Of a DNA stretch of 64,000 bases, positions 31,310 to 39,900 are shown in pieces. Below the pieces are notes generated by a model that did no database searches, was not told the origin of the DNA, and saw only the letters and a list, made by a program, of their open reading frames with translations. Made by a program: the position numbers and the translations under genes. How positions within the stretch are numbered: position 1 is the first letter of the stretch; every line of letters starts with the position of its first letter. The DNA comes from Enterococcus faecium (GTDB taxonomy: Bacteria; Bacillota; Bacilli; Lactobacillales; Enterococcaceae), in assembly GCF_029023785.1 (NCBI RefSeq), contig NZ_CP118955.1, positions 310,001 through 374,000 of the forward strand. Reading direction: 5' to 3'.

Positions 31310-31997
31310 TAAATAGACTCCCAGTAGCTACTTCTCGATAATAAGCCAACCAAACCAAAAACAGGAGAAGTTGTTTTTGAAATTATTTCTTGTGATTCGG
31401 AGTTAAATGGTAGGCTCACAACCTCTTGGTAAACGGTGTTCAATCAGCTGACCTTCGGTATTAGCTCAAAAAACGGCAAAATATGAGCAGCTATTTTTCC
31501 GTTTGTTTCTCTAATACTCAGGTCAAACCGCTGATTTTACAACCTCTTCCTTAAACGGTATTCAAAAGCCAGTTTCTCGGTATTAAGCCAAATTTATGCA
31601 AAAATGTAGAAATCCATTTTCACAAAATTTTTCTTAATACTCGAAACTAAGCGACTTTTTCACAATCTCTTCCTTAAACGGTGTTCAATCAGCTGACCTT
31701 CGGTATTAGCTCAAAAAACGGCAAAATATGAGGAGCTATTTTCCCGTTTTTTTCTCTAATACTTAGGTCAAACCGCTGATTTCACAACCTCTTCCTTAAA
31801 CGGTGTTCAAAAGCTTGCATCTGCGGTAATAAGCCCAACCAAACGAAAAATATGAGAAGCTATTTTTGTTTGGCTGTTCTTATTACTTGATGCAGGACAG
31901 CGTTTTCACAACCTTTGATTCACGGTTTTCCAGAAGTAGCTTCTTCGAAAAATAAGCCGAAATTTCTTGAAGCTGATCACTTCTGTCGCAACCTCTA
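31308..31997 (+). repeat. six-unit array of hairpin repeat modules (C-A-B-A-D-E)
   Basis: The 729-bp gap is a head-to-tail array. ACCTCT-type unit ends fall at 31426, 31547, 31670, 31792, 31916 and 31996, i.e. spacings of 121, 123, 122, 124 and 80 bases. Units begin TAAACGGTGTTC (or GATTCACGGTT) and end CACAACCTCT. Interiors differ but each is self-complementary: type A GTATTAG..AAAAAACGG with CCGTTTTTTT..CTAATAC; type B GTATTAAG..AAATTT with AAATTTTTCTTAATAC; type D GTAATAAG..CCAAAC with GTTTGG..CTTATTAC. The array lies between convergent genes. No open reading frame here is credible. Confidence 0.88.
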
Positions 31998-32001
31998 CTG
32001 A

Positions 32002-32316
32002 CTAAGGCTTGATATAAGCATAACCTTGGGATTGCAGTTCAACTAAATCAAGGACACCTGCTGGTACAACGATTACTTGTTCAGGTAAAGAACTTTCTGA
32101 AATATGATTAGCACGCATAGCATTGGCGCAAGCGTGAAAAACGACTCCTTGCAAATCTAAGAATTCTGCATTGGCAGAGTCTAGATAACCGGTAATCGCG
32201 ATGCCATTTACAGATACGACAATCGTCGTTTCTGGAGAAGCTTTTATCAGGTTTTTTACGTTTTTCCCTGTTTCTGACCATTTTTCTAATTCATCAATAT
32301 GGAAAACGACTTTCAT
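32002..32316 (-). CDS. DsrE-family sulfur-related protein
   Basis: A 104-residue alpha/beta protein of the DsrE/DsrF-like fold: MKVVFHIDELEKWS at the N-terminus, then VVFHACANAMRANHI with a cysteine at the position typical of sulfur-carrying members (near residue 64), and ending VVPAGVLDLVELQSQGYAYIKP. It is encoded right after cstR on the same strand, so it is part of the persulfide-responsive locus. It may bind or relay sulfane sulfur (inference). The start at 32316 is preferred over 32325 because AAAGGA is nine bases before it and abuts the other. Confidence 0.85.
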   Translation of the reverse strand: MKVVFHIDELEKWSETGKNVKNLIKASPETTIVVSVNGIAITGYLDSANAEFLDLQGVVFHACANAMRANHISESSLPEQVIVVPAGVLDLVELQSQGYAYIKP

Positions 32317-32329
32317 TGAAATCATTCCT

Positions 32330-32590
32330 TTACTTTTTAATAATCATCTTGATCGCTTGTTCTAGTTTAGCCGCTTGTTCTTCTGGATTACTATCAGGTT
32401 TCTCAAAGCAATTTTTCAGATTATCTGCAACGATCATGCCCATTACGCGATCAATACTAGAACGAACAGCGCTTAATTGAGTGATGACATCCATACATTC
32501 TTTTTCGTCTTCGATCATTTTTTGGATACCACGAATTTGTCCCTCTGTACGTTTCAAACGGTTCAGGATATTTTTATTATCAATCTCCAT
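32330..32590 (-). CDS. cstR: CsoR-family persulfide-sensing repressor
   Basis: An 86-residue all-helical DUF156 protein. Cys32 (DEKECMDVITQLSAVRSS) and Cys61 (DNLKNCF) are the two sensor cysteines. The copper-ligand histidine of CsoR is Asn57 here, so copper sensing is unlikely and the CstR type is favoured. It should dissociate from DNA when the cysteines react with per- or polysulfides. Its likely operators are in both promoters of the divergent region (32623-32639 and 32716-32731). Neighbours are a rhodanese, a CoA-disulfide/persulfide reductase with rhodanese domain, and a DsrE protein. Confidence 0.88.
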   Translation of the reverse strand: MEIDNKNILNRLKRTEGQIRGIQKMIEDEKECMDVITQLSAVRSSIDRVMGMIVADNLKNCFEKPDSNPEEQAAKLEQAIKMIIKK

Positions 32591-32619
32591 AACACATTCT
32601 CCTCTATTTTTATAATTAG

Positions 32620-32648
32620 ATAATACCCCTTATCGGTATTTTATGCAA
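32620..32648 (-). promoter_or_regulatory. cstR-dsrE promoter with embedded CstR operator
   Basis: On the minus strand: TTGCAT (32643-32648), 17-base spacer, TATTAT (32620-32625). The inverted repeat ATACC-CCTTATC-GGTAT (32623-32639) lies inside the spacer and touches the -10, so a bound repressor blocks polymerase. Confidence 0.75.
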
Positions 32649-32686
32649 ATATAAAAAGTAGTGAAAAAAATGAAGAGTCATTCTGG

Positions 32687-32731
32687 TTGACATATTAATA
32701 AAGCTCCTGTTTAATATACCCCATGAGGTAT
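32687..32731 (+). promoter_or_regulatory. rhodanese-CoADR promoter with CstR operator
   Basis: TTGACA (32687-32692), 17-base spacer, TTTAAT (32710-32715), immediately followed by ATACC-CCATGA-GGTAT (32716-32731). The two operators share ATACCCC..GGTAT. Confidence 0.75.
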
Positions 32732-32759
32732 TTATAAAAATGTAAATGAGGTGCAGAAA

Positions 32760-33074
32760 ATGAATTTGCTATTTCAATCAATAAAATCGATAACAGTCCC
32801 AGAATTAAAGGAAAAGCTTTTGGAAAATCCAGCGTTACTTGATGTTAGAACACCTGCAGAATACCGGGGCGGGCATATAAAAGGAGCTAAAAATGTTCCA
32901 TTACAAAGTATAAACAGATATGATGGAGACAAAGAAAAGACCGTCTATGTGATTTGTCAATCAGGGATGAGGAGTAAACAAGCAGCTAAAGAATTAAAGA
33001 AATCTGGTTATGATGTAGTGAATGTACGTGGTGGCATGAATCAATGGTTTGATCGAACAGTAGGAGGGAAATAA
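32760..33074 (+). CDS. single-domain rhodanese sulfurtransferase
   Basis: A 104-residue rhodanese with LLDVRTPAEYRGGHIKGAKN near residue 29 and the active loop VICQSGMRSKQAA (catalytic Cys near residue 69). It moves sulfane sulfur between thiols. The start at 32760 is set by AATGAGG; a GTG at 32751 would leave no ribosome site. It is cotranscribed with the CoA-disulfide reductase (start one base after its stop) from a promoter carrying a CstR operator. Confidence 0.92.
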   Translation: MNLLFQSIKSITVPELKEKLLENPALLDVRTPAEYRGGHIKGAKNVPLQSINRYDGDKEKTVYVICQSGMRSKQAAKELKKSGYDVVNVRGGMNQWFDRTVGGK

Positions 33075-33075
33075 G

Positions 33076-34731
33076 ATGAAAATCGTTATTGTCGGAGGTG
33101 TAGCAGGTGGAATGTCTGCTGCTACACGGCTTCGCCGATTAATGGAAGATGCAGAAATCGTTGTTTTTGAAAAAGGACCGTATGTTTCTTTTGCAAATTG
33201 CGGCTTGCCTTATTATCTTTCGGGAGAAATCAGTGAACGGGAAAATCTTCTTGTCCAAACGCCAGAATCATTATCCGCTCGTTTTTGTTTAGATGTGCGT
33301 CCAAATCATGAAGTGACAGCCATCTTTCCCGAAAACAAAACGGTAGAAGTCGTACATGAGGGTCAAAAACACATTGAACAGTACGATGCATTGGTTTTAT
33401 CTCCTGGTGCAAAACCAGTTGTTCCATCGATTCCAGGGATAACAGAAGCCGACAATGTTTTTTCTATTAGAAATGTACCAGATATCGATAAAGTGATGCA
33501 TGCATTAGAAAAACAGCCAAAGCGTGCCGTGATCGTTGGTGCAGGATTCATCGGATTGGAAATGGCAGAAAACCTAAAAAGAAGAGGTTTAGAAGTCATG
33601 GTGATCGAACAAGCACCACATATTCTTCCAACACTGGATGAAGAAATGGCAGCTTTTATAGAAAAAGAATTGTCTCATCAAGGAGTAGAAGTGATTACTT
33701 CTCATGCTGTCGCTGGATTTGAAGACCACGGGAAACGATTGCGACTGGATGATGGGCGTACCATCCCTGCTGATTTAGTTATTTTATCCATTGGTGTTCG
33801 TCCTGATAACCAGCTAGCAGTGACCGCTGGAATCGAATTAGGCATACGCGGGGGTATCCTAGTAGACGAACGTTATCAAACGAATATTCCTGATATTTAT
33901 GCGGTGGGGGATGCTATCGTTGTAAAACAGCAAATCACTGGAAAAGATGCACTTATTTCTCTTGCTTCACCAGCCAATCGTCAAGGTAGACAAGTTGCGG
34001 ACACGATTTCCGGAATTTCTCGAAGAAATCAAGGCGGTATTGGAACAGCAATTATACGAACGTTTGGAATGACTGCCGCATCCACCGGTTTAAGTGAAAG
34101 AACAGCCAAAGAAAACGAACTGTCTTTTGAAGTCATTCATGTATCAGGAAAAGATCATGCAAGCTATTATCCAGAAGCAACAGATATTTTACTGAAGTTG
34201 ATCTTCCATCCAGAGACTGGCGAGATTTATGGTGCACAAGGTGTTGGGGCAAAAGGTGTGGATAAACGGATCGATATTTTAGCAACAGCAATCAAAGGGC
34301 ATTTGACGATCTTCGATTTACCGGAATTAGAATTGACGTATGCACCGCCATTTGGCTCAGCCAAAGATCCAGTAAACATGCTAGGATATGCAGCAATGAA
34401 CATTGCAGAAGGGCTTAGTGAAACCGTACAATGGCATGAATTGCCGACAGAACTAGCAAAAGGAAAAATTTTATTAGATGTGCGAACAGCAGAAGAATTG
34501 GAAAAGGGCAAATTCAAGGAAGCCAAACATATCCCTTTGAATGAACTTCGGGACCGATTAAATGAATTAGACAGCCAACAAGAATATATCGTCAGCTGTC
34601 ATAGCGGATTACGTAGCTATCTAGCGGAAAGAATCTTGAAGCAGTCTGGCTACCACGTAAAAAACCTTGATGGTGCATTTTCTTTATATCAAACTGTCCG
34701 ACCTGAAGAACTGATATATCCTAACAAATGA
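33076..34731 (+). CDS. CoA-disulfide/CoA-persulfide reductase with C-terminal rhodanese domain
   Basis: A 551-residue fusion. Residues 1-440 form an FAD/NAD(P) reductase: GGVAGGMSAATRLRR, the redox motif SFANCGLPYYL with Cys42, and GAGFIGLEMAENLKRRG for the second nucleotide. Residues about 455-551 form a rhodanese domain with ILLDVRTAEELEKG and the active cysteine in VSCHSGLRSY. In related Firmicutes such enzymes reduce CoA persulfide or disulfide with NAD(P)H during sulfide stress. Together with cstR, rhodanese and dsrE it makes a compact persulfide-clearing locus. Confidence 0.92.
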   Translation: MKIVIVGGVAGGMSAATRLRRLMEDAEIVVFEKGPYVSFANCGLPYYLSGEISERENLLVQTPESLSARFCLDVRPNHEVTAIFPENKTVEVVHEGQKHIEQYDALVLSPGAKPVVPSIPGITEADNVFSIRNVPDIDKVMHALEKQPKRAVIVGAGFIGLEMAENLKRRGLEVMVIEQAPHILPTLDEEMAAFIEKELSHQGVEVITSHAVAGFEDHGKRLRLDDGRTIPADLVILSIGVRPDNQLAVTAGIELGIRGGILVDERYQTNIPDIYAVGDAIVVKQQITGKDALISLASPANRQGRQVADTISGISRRNQGGIGTAIIRTFGMTAASTGLSERTAKENELSFEVIHVSGKDHASYYPEATDILLKLIFHPETGEIYGAQGVGAKGVDKRIDILATAIKGHLTIFDLPELELTYAPPFGSAKDPVNMLGYAAMNIAEGLSETVQWHELPTELAKGKILLDVRTAEELEKGKFKEAKHIPLNELRDRLNELDSQQEYIVSCHSGLRSYLAERILKQSGYHVKNLDGAFSLYQTVRPEELIYPNK

Positions 34732-34746
34732 TACTCGTTAAAAAGC

Positions 34747-34775
34747 TTGCATTCGACTCTTAAAAGAGGTAAACT
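34747..34775 (+). promoter_or_regulatory. promoter of helD
   Basis: TTGCAT (34747-34752), 17 bases, TAAACT (34770-34775). Confidence 0.65.
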
Positions 34776-34813
34776 AATCGGTTCCACCACTTTAAAAAAA
34801 GAGGAGAATGTGT

Positions 34814-36949
34814 ATGGTCAACACACAAAAACAGTTAGAAGAAGCATATCTGAAGAACGTGTATCAAAAGCTAATTGATAAAAAAAACGAACTGCGGGAA
34901 TCGATGGATACGGCAAAAATAGAAGGAAACCAGTCGTTGAAAGAAATGGCTGGCGAGCTTCGATTGAATTTTGACAGTTACTTAGATAACCTGGATACTT
35001 TTTCGATGATTGAAATGAAAAATAGAGAAATCGATCAGATGAATATCAAACAGAAAAACGCAGAAAATCAGCTAGCAAAGATCGAACGTTTATTGAAAAG
35101 TCCCTACTTTGGAAAAGTCGTTGTAGACTTTCTGGATAATGAGCCAAAAGAATCCTTTTATATCGGTACAGCAAATTTCACAGATGATGCAGATGAAAAT
35201 CTTGTTTATGATTGGCGTTCACCAATTGCCGAACTTTTTTACAATAACATGATTGGTCCATCTTCTTATACGGTTCGTCAAAATAAAATCGATACGGTTA
35301 TTAAAGAAAGACGACAATTTCTTTTGGAAAGAGATCGTTTGGTCAAGTTTTTTGATACGTCTGTAGCTATTCAAGATGACGTATTATTAGAAGTCTTAGG
35401 CCAAGATGAGACCAATGAAATGAAGGCTATCACTGCTACGATCCAATCGGAACAAAACACAATCATTCGGGATGTGAAAAGTCAAAATATCTTGGTAAAT
35501 GGCGTAGCAGGAAGTGGTAAAACCTCTGCTATCATGCAGCGTATTGCGTATCTGCTCTATTTATATCGAGATACGATGACATCCGATGACTTGCTGATTC
35601 TATCACCTAATCATCGGTTTATCGACTATATTTCGAATGTCCTACCATCATTAGGTGAAAGAAATCCACTGAATCTAACCATCATACAGCTGGTTTCACA
35701 GCTTTCAGCAGAGGAAATAGAAGGTGAAGAGGCTTATTTCAAACGTATCACGGGAGAAAATGTATCGGAGCAGACAGAACGTTTGCGTAGCAAAAAGTTT
35801 ATCGATAATCTAAAACAATCAGATCCTTTGTTTTTAGATCATCCGAATTTTATCCGTGGACTTACTAAAAATGGAAAAACAGTCCTTTCTAAAAAAACGA
35901 TCGAAAAAATATATGAGAAAGTTCCTGCTCATCCTAAATTGATCGATAGGCTTCAAGCAACGAAAAAGGCACTGATGAGCGAATGGAAGAATCATCTTTT
36001 GAAACAAGCAAAAAGTCCTGCTGTGCAGAATCAGGTACTCTCGTTGACAGAAGATAGGCAGTTGGAATTATTCGGTAAATTGATTTCTGATGATTCGGAA
36101 CAAAGTATTGTAGCTTATGCAAGGAAACTTTTACAAAAAAAATATCGAAAAATAACCAGACAAATCGAAGAAATGGCATGGGTGGATGAGCATCAGTTGT
36201 TTGAAAGAATTTATGAAAAACGATATGGCTCAGCTTATGCTTGGCAACCCACACGTACTGTTGATGAAGCAGTCATTATATTAGCTATTCGTCATTTACT
36301 TGTTGAAAAGGTAAATGTACCAGCATTTCGCTATCTATTGATTGATGAAGTACAAGATTATACCCTGGCACAATTAGGTCTATTGATCGAATTATTTCCA
36401 AAAACTCACTTTACTTTAGTAGGTGACGAGAATCAGGCAATCTTTAATTCTTCCACTACTTTTGCTGATATTATGCGTTGTTTCGACGACTACCATCTGC
36501 CGATCCATCGGTATGATCTTAGAAATAGTTACCGTTCTAGCGGAGCAATCACAGAGCTTTTCAAAACCTATGCTGTGGATCAAGAGAAGATCGACATCGT
36601 ATCGATCCGACCGCAAGGAAAAGAACCCGAATACCGCTCTTTTCGATCCTCTGAAGAATTGTTGAAAATACTAGCTGAGATTTTGGTTTCTCTAAAAGGA
36701 GAAAAAGCGGCAGTTATCACCCAAACAGAAGAGGAAACCCAAACGCTACAAGAATCGATTAAAAAAAATTCATATGGATTAGAAAACTGCCAAATCATTC
36801 CTTTGAGTCTAGCAAAAGGACTGGAATTTGATCATGTAATCTTATATCCATTTGAAAACGATGGAGATGAGCAAAGAAGACGCAGACAAATGTACACGGC
36901 GATATCTAGAGGAATGAAAAGCATTGTCGTATTGGAAAGAGCAACATAA
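34814..36949 (+). CDS. helD: HelD-like superfamily 1 helicase (RNA polymerase recycling factor)
   Basis: A 711-residue protein. A coiled N-terminal arm (residues 1-100) is followed by the HelD-specific segment with VYDWRSPIAELFY near residue 137 and the Walker A NGVAGSGKTSAIMQR near 233. Later come motif II LLIDEVQDYTLAQ near 513, VGDENQAIF near 537, and the C-terminal LAKGLEFDHVILYPF and YTAISRG. In Bacillus HelD removes stalled RNA polymerase from DNA. The start at 34814 is preferred because 34808 abuts the GAGGAGA ribosome site. It is monocistronic. Confidence 0.88.
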   Translation: MVNTQKQLEEAYLKNVYQKLIDKKNELRESMDTAKIEGNQSLKEMAGELRLNFDSYLDNLDTFSMIEMKNREIDQMNIKQKNAENQLAKIERLLKSPYFGKVVVDFLDNEPKESFYIGTANFTDDADENLVYDWRSPIAELFYNNMIGPSSYTVRQNKIDTVIKERRQFLLERDRLVKFFDTSVAIQDDVLLEVLGQDETNEMKAITATIQSEQNTIIRDVKSQNILVNGVAGSGKTSAIMQRIAYLLYLYRDTMTSDDLLILSPNHRFIDYISNVLPSLGERNPLNLTIIQLVSQLSAEEIEGEEAYFKRITGENVSEQTERLRSKKFIDNLKQSDPLFLDHPNFIRGLTKNGKTVLSKKTIEKIYEKVPAHPKLIDRLQATKKALMSEWKNHLLKQAKSPAVQNQVLSLTEDRQLELFGKLISDDSEQSIVAYARKLLQKKYRKITRQIEEMAWVDEHQLFERIYEKRYGSAYAWQPTRTVDEAVIILAIRHLLVEKVNVPAFRYLLIDEVQDYTLAQLGLLIELFPKTHFTLVGDENQAIFNSSTTFADIMRCFDDYHLPIHRYDLRNSYRSSGAITELFKTYAVDQEKIDIVSIRPQGKEPEYRSFRSSEELLKILAEILVSLKGEKAAVITQTEEETQTLQESIKKNSYGLENCQIIPLSLAKGLEFDHVILYPFENDGDEQRRRRQMYTAISRGMKSIVVLERAT

Positions 36950-36983
36950 TTAAGAGATAAAAAATAAAAAGAACAACTGATAA

Positions 36984-37036
36984 AAAGAACAAAATATTTT
37001 TCATTTGCTGATGAGAAATGTTTTGTTCTTTTTCTT
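36984..37036 (+). terminator. intrinsic terminator after helD
   Basis: AAAAAGAACAAAA / TTTTGTTCTTTTT stem around a partly paired loop. Confidence 0.7.
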
Positions 37037-37080
37037 AGGAAAAATTTAGGAACACTTTATGTGAAAAGAAATGAAATGTA

Positions 37081-37089
37081 TGGTAAACT
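37081..37089 (+). promoter_or_regulatory. extended -10 promoter of the glycosyltransferase pair
   Basis: TGGTAAACT, 35 bases before the ATG at 37124; no clear -35. Confidence 0.45.
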
Positions 37090-37123
37090 CCTACGTCGTA
37101 ACAAAAAAACGTGAGATGAGGAT

Positions 37124-37633
37124 ATGAAAAAAGTAACAAGAGAAGAAGTTGCATCAATTTTGGTGAAAGATAAGTATTTTTCAAAAGGTAATTACTGGTT
37201 AAAGATTTGGCAAACGTTAGTGGCTCTTTTAGGATGGATGATCGTTGTTCTTCCTTTTATATGGGTCTTTTTCCCATTAACGAGACCAGAAAGAGCCAAG
37301 GATTTTTCCTTGTACGCTTTTTTATCAGAAAAGAAAATGCTGTATTTCTTAATCGGCTTTTTTGTATTGATTTTTTTCAGTTTCCTGATTACCTCATTTG
37401 TATTGACTAGGTGGAACAATCGAAATCTATACAAAAAAGTAAATAAATCTTTTGAATATGAAGATGAAAAATTGAAAAAAAGACAAGAATTACTTGAAGA
37501 AGTGTATACGGAACGTTTTGGAACAAAAGAAGAGAGAGAAACGGTCCGTTTTTATTCTGTCTCCGAAGAGAAAAATCTAGATACGACATTCATTGCAGAT
37601 TTGTATAAAGAAAATGGGGTGGAACTGAAATGA
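37124..37633 (+). CDS. small two-helix membrane protein, PgaD/IcaD-like partner
   Basis: A 169-residue protein with two membrane helices (about residues 30-50 and 70-95) joined by a short loop, and a charged cytoplasmic C-terminal half. It has no recognisable enzymatic motif. The stop overlaps the glycosyltransferase start by four bases (ATGA), and this position plus topology resembles the PgaD/IcaD subunits that assist poly-beta-1,6-GlcNAc synthases. Sequence similarity to those is not evident to me, so the role is inference from context. Confidence 0.65.
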   Translation: MKKVTREEVASILVKDKYFSKGNYWLKIWQTLVALLGWMIVVLPFIWVFFPLTRPERAKDFSLYAFLSEKKMLYFLIGFFVLIFFSFLITSFVLTRWNNRNLYKKVNKSFEYEDEKLKKRQELLEEVYTERFGTKEERETVRFYSVSEEKNLDTTFIADLYKENGVELK

Positions 37634-38934
37634 TCTCAATCACCCATACAGGTAATTTATTCTTAGATACTTGTTTGTCTATTATGTATTTTTTTCTCGT
37701 TTCTTATCCGATTTTAGGCGGATTTGTATGGTTTATTGGTGTCTGGTGTTATGTGTTTTTATACAAACATAAGCAAAAAGAATGGGTAGATGTTCCCTTG
37801 AGTGTCGAACCGTTCATCACGATCATGGTGCCAGCCCATAATGAAGAAATTGTGATCGAAGATACAATCGAGTATTTGATGACGAAATTGAATTATCACA
37901 ACTATGAGGTATTAGTGACAGACGATGGTTCAACGGACCAAACACCAGAAATATTAGCTAGACTGATGAAAAAATACGCTAATCTTCGTGTGGTTCGGAT
38001 CGAAAAAAATAAAGGAAAAGCCCACGCGTTTAATATCGGACTTGCCTTTGCAAAAGGGAAATTGATTTTAAGCAATGATGCAGACACGGTACCGGAGCCA
38101 GATGCACTGATTAGGTATGTGAATTATTTCATTCGCCCTGGTGCAAGACATATTGCTGCGGTCACTGCAAATATGGATGTCCAAAATCGTACCAAATTGA
38201 TTGCAAAATCTCAAACGGTTGAATTCTCAAGTATCGTGGGCATCATTAAACGAACACAGTCAGCTGTTTTCGGTGGTCTTTATGCGTACAGTGGAGCAAA
38301 TACGATGTATCGAAAAGAAGCCTTGATCGATGTGGGCGGATTCAGACAAGATCGAGCGACAGAAGACATCAGTATTGCTTGGGATCATCAGTTAAATGAC
38401 TGGTTATCTGTTTTTGCTCCTGAGATTATCTTTTTCATGGAAGTACCTGTGACGTTGAAGATGCTATATCGACAAAGAAAACGTTGGGCAAAAGGTGGAA
38501 CAGAAGTCTGGCTGACGAATTTCAAAAAAGTGATGCTCCATCCTTTTAAACATATTGGAAGAACGATCATCTTCATTGATCAAACATTGAGTATTGTCTG
38601 GTCAATATTCTTTTGTATTTCCGTAGTTCTTTTTGCTGGATTAATCGGGCATTATGTATATCAAGGAAACTACGAACAGATTTATATTACTTTTACATTC
38701 AGTTTTGTGTTCATCTGCTTTGAAATGGTCGCAGGATTTTTCCAGTTGCTAGCTTCGCTGATTGTAGATGATCGACGAAGAAAATTGAAATACCTTCTTT
38801 TCGCACCACTATATATGCTTTTGTTCTGGATAGTGAACGCGATAACGATCGTGACGACTTTCATTCCAGCAGTCAAAACGATTTTAGGTTATGGAAGCGG
38901 GACATGGAAAAGCCCGGAACGTACAAAAAAATAA
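37630..38934 (+). CDS. membrane glycosyltransferase family 2, PgaC/IcaA-like polysaccharide synthase
   Basis: The 434-residue enzyme has N-terminal membrane helices, a cytosolic GT-A domain and three or four C-terminal helices. Catalytic marks are VTDDGSTD near residue 97, the DxD-type SNDADTVPEP near 153, the base region RATEDISIAW near 239, and the processivity motif YRQRKRW near 280. This set is typical of processive synthases such as PNAG, hyaluronan or cellulose-like synthases. The product is not determinable. A candidate deacetylase is encoded about 9 kb away on the other strand. Coupled by an ATGA overlap to the small membrane protein. Confidence 0.85.
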   Translation: MISITHTGNLFLDTCLSIMYFFLVSYPILGGFVWFIGVWCYVFLYKHKQKEWVDVPLSVEPFITIMVPAHNEEIVIEDTIEYLMTKLNYHNYEVLVTDDGSTDQTPEILARLMKKYANLRVVRIEKNKGKAHAFNIGLAFAKGKLILSNDADTVPEPDALIRYVNYFIRPGARHIAAVTANMDVQNRTKLIAKSQTVEFSSIVGIIKRTQSAVFGGLYAYSGANTMYRKEALIDVGGFRQDRATEDISIAWDHQLNDWLSVFAPEIIFFMEVPVTLKMLYRQRKRWAKGGTEVWLTNFKKVMLHPFKHIGRTIIFIDQTLSIVWSIFFCISVVLFAGLIGHYVYQGNYEQIYITFTFSFVFICFEMVAGFFQLLASLIVDDRRRKLKYLLFAPLYMLLFWIVNAITIVTTFIPAVKTILGYGSGTWKSPERTKK

Positions 38935-39041
38935 AAGATGCACCGTTTTTTAGACAAACAGCCTGTTGTGTTTATGGTTCTTCCAAACATTTTTGCTTAT
39001 AATAAGAAATTAGTTAAAAAGTAGTAAGGATGGGAAAAGTG

Positions 39042-39899
39042 ATGAAAAAAAGAATGAAGCCGTTAATCTGGCCAATTGCTGTTTCCAGTATTTTCTTATT
39101 GGGACAGACAGCTTTTGCGGAAACTTCTGAACCTGCTCAAACAGAACCTTCAACAACTATAAGCTCTTCTGGTGCTGAAAACGGTGCCTCGGAAACAGAA
39201 ATGACTTCCAATGTACCGACAGATAATTCAGGAGAAACGATTTCATCTTCAGAAGATACATCAATAAATAGTTCTACCTCTTCTGACCAAATCGATCATT
39301 TGCAAGACTTGGAAAATAAAAGAAAAGAACTCGAAGAAGCATTAGAAGCTGCAAAAAACAAATTGAAAGAAGACCAAGCAGCAATCGATCAAGATTTAGC
39401 TGATCTTAAAAATAAAGTGGGAAATGACCGTGCACAACTTGAGAAAAAGCTTGCCGAAGCGAAAGCAAAAGCGGAAGCTGTCCAAACAGATCTTGACGGG
39501 AAGATCCAACAAGCAAAAGAATTCAATCAGCAATTAAATCAGGTTGCTCAAACAGCTTCTGGAAAGCTAAGTCAAACTCAAGCGGATATCACAGCGGCCA
39601 GTCAAGCAATCCACGGAAAGATCAGCGAAGCACAAACAGTTGCTAATGATTTTGAAGCAAAAAAAGCTGACTTAGCAGCTAGTTTCCAACGAATAAAAGA
39701 TATTTTGCATTCGGCAGGAGAAAAATCAGTGACCTCTGGAAGCACGACAGAAACAGTTCAGCAAACGACAGAGCCATCCAAATCAACAAGTCAGACTTTG
39801 CCAAAAACAAATGAAAAAACAGCTTCTGTCAGTTATTCCTTAGCAGGGGCGGGTGTGTTAGTCGCAGCAGCTTACGGAATCATCCGCAAAAAGAAATAA
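39042..39899 (+). CDS. cell-wall surface protein with coiled coil and LPKTN sorting signal
   Basis: A 285-residue secreted protein. Residues 1-29 are a signal peptide ending QTAFA, residues 30-85 a Ser/Thr/Glu-rich low-complexity region. Residues about 90-225 are a continuous Lys/Glu/Ala-rich coiled coil, followed by a short Ser/Thr linker and a C-terminal sorting signal. That signal reads LPKTN, then a hydrophobic stretch and the basic tail RKKK. The usual Gly of LPXTG is Asn. It could be an adhesin stalk or a wall spacer; no binding domain is seen. Start 39042 is chosen because the positive n-region MKKRMK then begins the signal peptide. Confidence 0.8.
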   Translation: MKKRMKPLIWPIAVSSIFLLGQTAFAETSEPAQTEPSTTISSSGAENGASETEMTSNVPTDNSGETISSSEDTSINSSTSSDQIDHLQDLENKRKELEEALEAAKNKLKEDQAAIDQDLADLKNKVGNDRAQLEKKLAEAKAKAEAVQTDLDGKIQQAKEFNQQLNQVAQTASGKLSQTQADITAASQAIHGKISEAQTVANDFEAKKADLAASFQRIKDILHSAGEKSVTSGSTTETVQQTTEPSKSTSQTLPKTNEKTASVSYSLAGAGVLVAAAYGIIRKKK

Positions 39900-39900
39900 A

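Noticed and set aside
31308-31997. CRISPR array
   Set aside because: Units of about 122 bases with variable self-complementary interiors; no short direct repeat with unique spacers and no cas genes.
31308-31997. Insertion sequence or remnant
   Set aside because: No transposase fragment in any frame, no terminal inverted repeats or target duplication visible.
32330-32590. Copper-sensing CsoR
   Set aside because: The copper-ligand His is Asn57 and the neighbours are sulfur-transfer genes, not copper pumps.
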